From G020354785 sp964461435 (GTDB lineage Bacteria > Bacteroidota > Bacteroidia > Bacteroidales > UBA10428), in the NCBI GenBank assembly GCA_964461435.1, contig CAYWUI010000017.1, positions 1 through 60,432 on the forward strand: 60,432 nucleotides of DNA, read 5' to 3'. The translations under genes were made by a program, and so were the position numbers. Below the pieces are notes generated by a model. That model did not search any database and was not told the DNA's origin. It saw only the letters and a program-made list of their open reading frames with translations. This document shows, piece after piece, positions 53,825-60,432 of the stretch; the stretch's first letter is position 1; each line of letters starts with the position of its first letter.

Positions 53825-55270
53825 ATGAAATCTGAATTTAGAATTCCGCTTCTGATAATATTTATTCTTATCAGTAATTTGCACGTATCGGTGAGCCAAA
53901 GATACATGCAGATAAATAAGCTGCCTTTTAATACAAATATATATGCTGAATACGGGCCTATGTTTTATAAGAACGGACTCGTATTTTGTTCAAACAGAAA
54001 AACAGAGGTGTTTACAGTCACTACAACTCAGAATGATGAATTCCTGCTAAATCTTTACCAGGTGGAATCAAAGAAGGATGATAAATGGGATGAGGCAAGG
54101 CTGTTTTCAAAGGAACTGACCAGCAAGCTTGTTGCCGGACCTTTAACGTTTAATGAGGCAGGAAACAGGATATATTTTACAAGGACAAAAAATGTTATTA
54201 AAAGAACTGAAACCGATACAATAGAAAAGAACTACTTTGGAATATATATAGCTGATCTTATTGACAGCTCTGTATGGGGGAACGTAAGGCCCTGGCCTTA
54301 TAATCCGGACTCTTTTCACTGCGGGTACCCGTTTTTAAGTGATGATGAAAAAACATTATTTTTCAGTTCAAACAAGCCCGGAGGATATGGCAGGTATGAT
54401 ATTTATACTTCGCAGCTTGATGATAATGGCAACTGGAAAGAACCTGTCAATATTGGTAATGTCATTAACAGTGCGGGAAGTGAAGTCTATCCCTTTTATC
54501 ATAAGAGCGGCAGGTTATATTTTTGTTCAGACGGTCGTGAAGGAAAAGGGAGAATGGACATATTTTATTCTGAATACGTTAACGGCGAATGGAAAGAACC
54601 GGTAAATATGCCCTCACCAATCAATACCAGGTACAATGATTTTGCATTAATCATAAACTCGACACTTGACACCGGTTATTTTTCATCTGACAGGTACGGG
54701 ACCGATGATGTCATAAAGTTTTATTCGGGATTGCTGACTTTTGCTGATTGCAAGAAACAGCAGAAAGATAACTATTGCTACGAGATTTTTGAAACGGGCA
54801 CTCTCAATCTGGATACAACTACTTTTAAATATGAATGGGATCTTGGTGACGGAACTAAAATAAGGGATCTTTCCGCCTATCATTGCTATGAGGGACCAGG
54901 GACATACATTATTAAACTTAATGTTATAGATACTCTTACAGGTGAGATTCACTTTGAAGAGGCAAAATACCGGTTGCCGGTTGAAAGAATTGAGCAGCCC
55001 TATATAACAGTAGTTGATACTGCTGTGATTAATGAAGATATAAGACTGGACGGACTGCAAACTAACCTGAAGAATTTTGAGGTCGATGAATATTATTGGG
55101 ATTTCGGGGATGGTGTGAGGACAAAAAATCCCGTTGTAAGACACTCATACAGGAAGCAGGGTGTATATACAATTCAACTGGGAGTAACCGGCAAGCAGTC
55201 CGACGCAAATACGTTGCCTGAGAAAGAGTGTGTTACGAAGAATATCACGATATTGCGAAGGAGAAATTAA
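53825..55270 (+). CDS. PorE-like PD40 propeller/PKD protein lacking OmpA domain
   Basis: This 481-aa secreted protein has a signal peptide (to about residue 24, SVS-Q) and a WD40-like beta-propeller of PD40 repeats at about 30-300 (FLSDDEKTLFFSSNKPGGYGRYDIYTSQ, RLYFCSDGREGKGRMDIF, YFSSDRYGTDDV). Two PKD-like domains follow (YEWDLGDGTKI and YYWDFGDG, then VRHSYRKQGVYTIQLGV). PorE-type proteins also have PD40 repeats but end in an OmpA peptidoglycan-binding domain; none is visible here, and I saw no lipobox. It starts four bases after the porP/sprF gene. A chaperone or docking role for the surface protein is inference. Confidence 0.75.
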   Translation: MKSEFRIPLLIIFILISNLHVSVSQRYMQINKLPFNTNIYAEYGPMFYKNGLVFCSNRKTEVFTVTTTQNDEFLLNLYQVESKKDDKWDEARLFSKELTSKLVAGPLTFNEAGNRIYFTRTKNVIKRTETDTIEKNYFGIYIADLIDSSVWGNVRPWPYNPDSFHCGYPFLSDDEKTLFFSSNKPGGYGRYDIYTSQLDDNGNWKEPVNIGNVINSAGSEVYPFYHKSGRLYFCSDGREGKGRMDIFYSEYVNGEWKEPVNMPSPINTRYNDFALIINSTLDTGYFSSDRYGTDDVIKFYSGLLTFADCKKQQKDNYCYEIFETGTLNLDTTTFKYEWDLGDGTKIRDLSAYHCYEGPGTYIIKLNVIDTLTGEIHFEEAKYRLPVERIEQPYITVVDTAVINEDIRLDGLQTNLKNFEVDEYYWDFGDGVRTKNPVVRHSYRKQGVYTIQLGVTGKQSDANTLPEKECVTKNITILRRRN

Positions 55271-55312
55271 AAATAATCTGTTTTTAGTGTATAAACTTTT
55301 GTTAAATTTCTG

Positions 55313-55341
55313 TTGCAGGGAAATGAAATGTAATATATTTA
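55313..55341 (+). promoter_or_regulatory. Candidate promoter (TTG-18-TATATTTA)
   Basis: TTG at 55313-55315 and TATATTTA at 55334-55341 (one mismatch to TAnnTTTG) are 18 bases apart, matching Bacteroidota spacing better than the other candidates in this window. It lies 42 bases before the ATG at 55384. Confidence 0.4.
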
Positions 55342-55383
55342 CTAATTTAGTAATGACGAAACAAATTTTCCGTTATAAAGATA

Positions 55384-56355
55384 ATGAGAGTATCCGTATT
55401 TAGCCTGGCTATATCGTTTTTCATATGTTTTATTGAAGCGCAGCCTGTTCCCGCAGGCGACGAGAATATTCCCTATCTGATGACTTTCGGGGCAAATTCA
55501 GAGACATCGTGGGGTGATGATGATTTTTCACAGACCTTTTTCTTCTCAATACCCAAAGATTTTAGAGAACCTGTCTTTATCAGGATTTTTGATCCCGACA
55601 TAGGAGGGGCGATAGATGAAATAAAAGGGGTATGGGATACAAAAACACTTTTTTCAGTATATGGAGGCGTGGGATCATATAGTGACAAAGATGCACAGGA
55701 GACACAACCAACCGGGAATTATAAAAGCGGTAATCTTCTGGCGTCAAAAATATTCGGGGAAAGTGCCGAGTATGATAATAACTGGTATACATTCGGACCT
55801 TTTAATCCCACTGAAGGTGAATATGTGTCGAAGTTTAATGCATATATTATAAAAATTGTCGCTGATGGCATTGCAGGTGATGATGGGAATTTATACCGGT
55901 ACTATCTTAGTACGAGTTACGATCAAAATAAGCCGGTTGAGGGAGGCAATGCTTTTGCATATGAATACTCGTTCAGGCTATATAATGATGCGAATGAAGT
56001 GTCACATATCTACCCGTATGTTGATGACAGGACGATTTCGGTTAAATTATCAAATTTTGACTGGGACAATGATGGATATATACGTACAGTATCTGTAGCA
56101 AGAAAAGGACAGTTGAGCAAGGTGTCAAATGAAGATGTCTGGATTGATGACGAATTCAAGATATTTGATGAGGAGAAAAATACTTCTCTTGATATACAGT
56201 TTATTAAAAGTAAAAATCCTGTTGTCAGGAACAATAATGTTGTTGTGAATGTCAGAAATCAGTATGGTGAACTGCTGCCTTTTTATGTTATTCCGATAGG
56301 CGGGGTACCCAAGTATAATTATAATATTGGTGTCAATAAAAGCAGTCAAAGATAA
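55384..56355 (+). CDS. Secreted protein of unknown function
   Basis: This 323-aa protein has a signal peptide (VFSLAISFFICFIEA-Q) and a mature region of two beta-rich halves. The first contains PYLMTFGANSETSWGDDDFSQTFFFSIP and a GGIGxxDDGNLYRYYLSTS-like segment, which I recall as an N-terminal region of some Bacteroidota OmpA-family proteins, but no OmpA domain is present. The second half has short strands and acidic residues and no known motif. There is no C-terminal secretion signal, so it is likely periplasmic. It has its own candidate promoter and is followed by the SpoIIE gene after about 18 bases. Confidence 0.65.
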   Translation: MRVSVFSLAISFFICFIEAQPVPAGDENIPYLMTFGANSETSWGDDDFSQTFFFSIPKDFREPVFIRIFDPDIGGAIDEIKGVWDTKTLFSVYGGVGSYSDKDAQETQPTGNYKSGNLLASKIFGESAEYDNNWYTFGPFNPTEGEYVSKFNAYIIKIVADGIAGDDGNLYRYYLSTSYDQNKPVEGGNAFAYEYSFRLYNDANEVSHIYPYVDDRTISVKLSNFDWDNDGYIRTVSVARKGQLSKVSNEDVWIDDEFKIFDEEKNTSLDIQFIKSKNPVVRNNNVVVNVRNQYGELLPFYVIPIGGVPKYNYNIGVNKSSQR

Positions 56356-56373
56356 TTCTTAATATTGATAAAC

Positions 56374-59300
56374 ATGTTTAAGGAATTATCCCTAAAATTA
56401 TTTGCATATATCCTTCTAACAGGATTGTTATCTTATTTTTCAGCATCCCAGGATTATAAGTTTAATGCTTATGGTGTTAAGGAGGGTGTTTGTCATCCGT
56501 TTGTCTATACAATTAATCAGGATATTAACGGCTATATTTGGATAGGGACAGGAGAGGGGCTTTGCAGGTATGATGGCTTTGAGTTCACCCAGAAGCCTGT
56601 AACTGATCTGCTGGTCAGAGATGTTGCAAGTACAAGTTATAAAGACAGCAAAGGGAATTTATGGTTCGGATTTAATAATGGGACTATTTGCAGCTATGAC
56701 GGGTTCAACTTTGAAATTGTCACACCTCCTGAAAATATAAAAAGTGCGATTACAGATATAATTGAGATAGAAGGGAATATAATGCTTGTTGCTACTTTAA
56801 ATGATGGCTTGGTGGTGATAGATAAAAATAAGGAAGTTAAAATCTATAATGATGACCTTAAGAATAAATATATTTATTCCTTAAATTATAGCAAGGGCAA
56901 TCTCCTTCTGGGAACGCAGTATGGTTTATTGATATATGAATTTAAGGACCTTTCAAAACCTCCCGTGTACAAATACTCTGTTAAAAACCTGGAATATATT
57001 AAGATACAGGTAATCAGGAAATGTAAGATTAGGGAAGGATTCCTGCTGGGCACTGAGAATGAAGGAGTATTTTATTATTCACTGAATAATAGTGACTCCG
57101 ATTCATTATGTATTATAGGAGATGATATAAACCTGCCAAAGTTAAATATACAATCAATAATTGAGGATTCGGATAATAACCTTTGGTTAAGTACATTCAG
57201 AAACGGGATATTTAAGCTTGAGAAATCTGAAGCTGAAAATAGTTTCAGAAGGATCATTAACTATAACAAAAATAACGGGCTAACGAGCAATTTTACCAAA
57301 GACGTGTTTGAAGATCGTGAAGGCAATATATGGATTGCCACATATGGAGAAGGATTGGCCACTTTACTAAATCAGGCTTTTGAATTTTTCTCTTACCCGG
57401 ATGAAGGTATTAACAATAATATTCTTTCAATATATGTTAAAGGAAACAAGATGTGGATTGGTGGAGAAAAAGCCTTGCTTCAGGTTACCTGTGCCGGTGA
57501 CGTTGAAAAAAAGAAAATTGGTAAATCGCAGGGTTTACCGGCGGATGCGATAACTTCACTGTATTTTAATAATAATACTCTATGGATAGGTACGCAGGAT
57601 AATGGTTTATACAGGATGGATGCAGGCACAGGCAGGGTTACAAAATTTTCGTACCCTGCAAACTCCCTTGGGAATTCGGTAAATTCAATAGCAGGTAATT
57701 CCGAAAGTTTATATCTTGCTACAAAGGATGGTATATATTTCTTTAATCTGCTTGACGGTTCGACATTTCACTACACAACTATACAGGGGCTTCCTCATAA
57801 TGATATTTCAAAAGTGTTTATTGATTCCGGGAACAGGCTCCTTTTTGCAACGAAGAGTAATGGAATATATGAAATAGATAATAAAGGTGAGGTAAATGCC
57901 CTTTATACAGTGGAAGGCGTTGAACTTGAATTTAATTCTATTGCGCAGGACAGCTACGGGAGTATTTGGGCATCTACTTATGGTTCAGGTATATTTCGTT
58001 TTAATGATACGGTAATTAATATCACTGCCAGGGATGGATTAAAATCAAATTATTGTTACAGCATTATTTCATATGACAGCTTACATGTCTGGATAGGGCA
58101 GAGGTTAGGCATAAGCAGGATAAATATTAATAATAACTCGATATATATATATGATGCAGATAAAGGAATTACCGGAAATTGTAACATAAATGCAGCCTTT
58201 AAGGATGAATCAGGTGCTTTATACTTTGGCACTAACCAGGGACTGGTAAAATATGACAGGGCAAAAGACAGAAGAAAAACAGTGCCGCCCAGGACAAATA
58301 TTACCAGGGTTATTATTTCTGATAAAGAATATGATTTCACTAAGGACATAATTCTGCCTTATTCTGTTTATAAGATACGTATTGAGTTTACCGGCTTAAA
58401 TTACAGGGATCCGGAAGCAGTAAAATTTCAATATCTTCTCGAAGGATATGATTTGGAGTGGTCAGATATTACCGATTCGAAGTTCGTTATTTACCCGCGT
58501 GTAGAAGATGGCGAGTATAAATTTCTGTTAAGGTCTTACAACATGGACGGACTCTCAGAAGAGAGGACCGCTTCATTTAACCTTAAGATTCAGCTGCCGG
58601 TATGGAAGAAGTGGTGGTTCATTTCCCTGGTCGGTTTATTAATGCTGCTAACGATATTCCTGATAATTAAAATAAGGGAGCGTAAACAAAAGCAGCTGCA
58701 GGAATACCTGGAAAAGAGCCTGGAAGAAAGAACCAAAGAGGTTGTTGAGCAAAAGGAAGAGATTGAAATAAAAAACAGGGATATTACCGATAGCATAAAT
58801 TATGCGCAGAGGATCCAGGAAAGTATTCTTCCTCCCATCACTAAATTACAGGAGAATTTTTCCGGTTCATTTGTTTATTATCAGCCGCGTGATATTGTGA
58901 GTGGAGATTTTTACTGGTTTGATAAGATATCGGACAGGAAGTTTGTCATTGTCTGCGCTGACTCAACAGGTCATGGTGTGCCGGGAGCTTTTATGTCGAT
59001 GATAGGCACCACGCTTATTAAGGATATTTGTCTCAGGGAAGGGGATAAGCCGCCTTCATCAATACTTAGAAGCCTTGATATTGAATTAAGGAATACATTA
59101 AATCAGAATATTGAGGTAGGTAAGCCTAATGATGGAATGGATATTGTTGTATGTGAAATTGATGTGAAGACCAATTACTTAAGATATGCCTCTGCCATGC
59201 GTCCGATGATAGTTTTTAAGGATGCTGAACAGATATATATTAAGGGTAGCCGCAGTTCTGTCGGCGGGCATTATGATAAGGCTGACAAAATATTTGAAGA

Positions 59301-59538
59301 CCAGGGACTGCAGCTTAGCAAGGGAGATCTTATATATATGTTCTCTGACGGGTACCCTGATCAATTTGGAGGTTCAATAGGGAAGAAGTTTAAGATGGTA
59401 CGTCTTAAGAACCTGCTTAACGACATTTACCAGAAACCCATGGAGGAGCAATATAACTATATCAGGAGTTCTTTTAATCTTTGGAAGGAGAATTATCCGC
59501 AGGTAGATGATGTGCTTTTCATGGGCATAAGGCTTTAA
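56374..59538 (+). CDS. Reg_prop/Y_Y_Y sensor with SpoIIE-type phosphatase
   Basis: This about 1054-aa protein has a signal peptide, a periplasmic two-bladed-type propeller of reg_prop repeats (GYIWIGTGEGLCRYDGF, GNIWIATYGEGL, and others through about 640), a Y_Y_Y domain (about 650-735), one membrane helix (about 748-768), a coiled coil (LQEYLEKSLEERTKEVVEQKEEIEIKNRDI) and a cytoplasmic SpoIIE/PP2C domain. Acidic metal ligands are visible: SGDFYWF (D845), ADSTGHGVPGAF (D863) and FSDGYPDQFGG. An in-frame TTG at 56365 is possible; I chose the ATG. No histidine kinase domain is present. Its target (anti-sigma-antagonist type) is not nearby. Confidence 0.87.
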   Translation: MFKELSLKLFAYILLTGLLSYFSASQDYKFNAYGVKEGVCHPFVYTINQDINGYIWIGTGEGLCRYDGFEFTQKPVTDLLVRDVASTSYKDSKGNLWFGFNNGTICSYDGFNFEIVTPPENIKSAITDIIEIEGNIMLVATLNDGLVVIDKNKEVKIYNDDLKNKYIYSLNYSKGNLLLGTQYGLLIYEFKDLSKPPVYKYSVKNLEYIKIQVIRKCKIREGFLLGTENEGVFYYSLNNSDSDSLCIIGDDINLPKLNIQSIIEDSDNNLWLSTFRNGIFKLEKSEAENSFRRIINYNKNNGLTSNFTKDVFEDREGNIWIATYGEGLATLLNQAFEFFSYPDEGINNNILSIYVKGNKMWIGGEKALLQVTCAGDVEKKKIGKSQGLPADAITSLYFNNNTLWIGTQDNGLYRMDAGTGRVTKFSYPANSLGNSVNSIAGNSESLYLATKDGIYFFNLLDGSTFHYTTIQGLPHNDISKVFIDSGNRLLFATKSNGIYEIDNKGEVNALYTVEGVELEFNSIAQDSYGSIWASTYGSGIFRFNDTVINITARDGLKSNYCYSIISYDSLHVWIGQRLGISRININNNSIYIYDADKGITGNCNINAAFKDESGALYFGTNQGLVKYDRAKDRRKTVPPRTNITRVIISDKEYDFTKDIILPYSVYKIRIEFTGLNYRDPEAVKFQYLLEGYDLEWSDITDSKFVIYPRVEDGEYKFLLRSYNMDGLSEERTASFNLKIQLPVWKKWWFISLVGLLMLLTIFLIIKIRERKQKQLQEYLEKSLEERTKEVVEQKEEIEIKNRDITDSINYAQRIQESILPPITKLQENFSGSFVYYQPRDIVSGDFYWFDKISDRKFVIVCADSTGHGVPGAFMSMIGTTLIKDICLREGDKPPSSILRSLDIELRNTLNQNIEVGKPNDGMDIVVCEIDVKTNYLRYASAMRPMIVFKDAEQIYIKGSRSSVGGHYDKADKIFEDQGLQLSKGDLIYMFSDGYPDQFGGSIGKKFKMVRLKNLLNDIYQKPMEEQYNYIRSSFNLWKENYPQVDDVLFMGIRL

Positions 59539-59565
59539 TCCCGCTGCTATCTGTAGCTGCACTTA

Positions 59566-60351
59566 CTACCTGTAACTGCCCCTTTTCAGAATTGATACTT
59601 CTTCACTGCTCAGATAGCGCCATTTACCTCGCGGCAGTCCTTTTTTTGTAAGTCCTGCAAAATATACCCTGTCAAGCCGTATTATTTTATAACCGAGGTG
59701 CTCAAATATCCTTCTTATAATTCTGTTTCTGCCTGAATGAATTTCAACACCTACCTGTTTTTTATCGGTACTGTTAACGAAGTTTATGGAGTCAACCTTA
59801 ATAAATCCGTCTTCCAGTGTCATTCCTTCGGCAATTTTATCCCTGTCGGAGCTTTTGAGGGCCTTGTCTAAGTATACATGATAGATTTTCAGTTTATTAT
59901 ATCTAGGATGTGTCAGTTTTTTTGTCAGGTCACCGTCATTGGTAAGCAGTAAAACACCTGTCGTATTCCTGTCCAGTCTGCCAACGGGATATATTCTCTC
60001 TTTATCGGAATTATTAACAAGGTCAAAGACAGTTCTTTTTCCCTGCGAATCCCTTGTAGTGGTAACACAATCTTTTGGTTTGTTAAGGATTATGTACACT
60101 TTTCTTTGCTCAGTGAGATTTCTGCCTCCGTATTTAACGACGTCACCCGGTTTAATTTTCACTCCGAGTTCAGTGATAACTTTGTCATTAACGGTAATAA
60201 GTCCGTTTTTTATATATTCATCTGCAGTGCGTCTTGAACATAATCCTGTGCTGGCAATATACTTGTTTAACCTGGTAAGTTCCGGGTTTTTATCTGAACC
60301 GGACTTTTCATTCTCTCCTTTTATGGCAGTCCTTTTTTTTCTTTGCATCAT
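59566..60351 (-). CDS. rluB: RluB-family 23S rRNA pseudouridine synthase
   Basis: This 261-aa enzyme has an S4 RNA-binding domain (about 25-75, RLNKYIASTGLCSRRTADEYI) and an RsuA/RluB-type catalytic domain with GRLDRNTTGVLLLTNDG, in which D127 is the catalytic aspartate. KxxHVYLDKAL and the final NRIIRRIFEHLGYKIIRLDRV and GLxxGKWRxLSxEE complete the family pattern. Choice between RluB, RluE and RluF types rests on the N-terminal S4 domain and the VGRLD context. Two tandem ATG codons offer alternative starts. It converges on the SpoIIE gene. Confidence 0.9.
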   Translation of the reverse strand: MMQRKKRTAIKGENEKSGSDKNPELTRLNKYIASTGLCSRRTADEYIKNGLITVNDKVITELGVKIKPGDVVKYGGRNLTEQRKVYIILNKPKDCVTTTRDSQGKRTVFDLVNNSDKERIYPVGRLDRNTTGVLLLTNDGDLTKKLTHPRYNKLKIYHVYLDKALKSSDRDKIAEGMTLEDGFIKVDSINFVNSTDKKQVGVEIHSGRNRIIRRIFEHLGYKIIRLDRVYFAGLTKKGLPRGKWRYLSSEEVSILKRGSYR

Positions 60352-60415
60352 AAATAGTTAAAGTTTTAGTAATATTTCTTTTACTTTTATTATGAAGATA
60401 ATTTATTTCACGGGA

Positions 60416-60423
60416 CAAATATA
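60416..60423 (-). promoter_or_regulatory. Candidate -7 element for rluB
   Basis: On the minus strand TATATTTG exactly matches TAnnTTTG, about 64 bases before the rluB ATG, near the window end. Any -33 element would lie outside the window. Confidence 0.4.
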
Positions 60424-60432
60424 TTTTAGATA

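Noticed and set aside
1..60432. CRISPR arrays, tRNA or rRNA genes and insertion sequences
   Set aside because: No regularly spaced repeats, cloverleaf patterns, rRNA signatures, transposase motifs or flanking inverted repeats were found on reading through the window.

Overview
This is an AT-rich chromosomal window from a member of the Bacteroidota, most likely of the Bacteroidales/Marinilabiliales type. The evidence is a Bacteroidota-style gene repertoire: a PorP/SprF protein, a gliding-motility-type C-terminal secretion domain, DUF4783, glycine-lipid acyltransferases, a long PurF and a reg_prop/SpoIIE sensor. Several genes also have the Bacteroidota -7 promoter motif TAnnTTTG upstream. The placement below phylum is inference. 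I see no tRNA, rRNA, CRISPR array, insertion sequence or prophage.

Layout. 1-501 is non-coding. 502-3211 holds a polyprenol-phosphate mannosyltransferase, dihydroorotase and a small GldN-like lipoprotein. 3348-6705 has two aspartate kinases of different subfamilies on opposite strands, with a PorT-like beta-barrel between them. 6877-10245 is mfd. 10336-17968 is an envelope-biogenesis block: coaX, an outer-membrane protein, a TPR protein, lptC, a 64-aa membrane protein, a CorC/HlyC-type protein and a PpiD/SurA-like chaperone. 17999-33723 (minus strand) is a compact division and cell-wall cluster in the order mraZ-rsmH-ftsL-ftsI-murE-mraY-murD-ftsW-murG-murC-ftsQ-ftsA-ftsZ-yqeY. It lacks ddl, murB and murF. 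Divergent from mraZ is a glsA-glsB pair for glycine (aminoacyl) lipids (34022-35907).

35941-44966 holds mostly housekeeping genes: a long PurF with SPOR and LEA-type secreted partners, a CoA-binding protein, a TIGR03032-like protein followed in the same frame by a double-GNAT protein after a single TAG, a MORN protein, YihY, NadC, DUF4783 and RlmH. 45019-48687 is a very large multi-spanning histidine kinase.

48823-56355 is the most accessory-looking part. It encodes a 1363-aa surface protein (glycine-rich domain, six Ig-like repeats, type IX secretion C-terminal domain), then directly abutting a PorP/SprF partner, a PorE-like beta-propeller/PKD protein without an OmpA anchor, and a secreted protein of unknown function. 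A propeller/SpoIIE phosphatase sensor follows. I read this as a surface-protein export and display module; it is the best candidate in the window for a poorly described system. A minus-strand RluB-type pseudouridine synthase ends the window.

Several genes appear to start with TTG, usually followed by a lysine codon and bounded by an upstream in-frame stop, so start calls that assume ATG would be wrong here.
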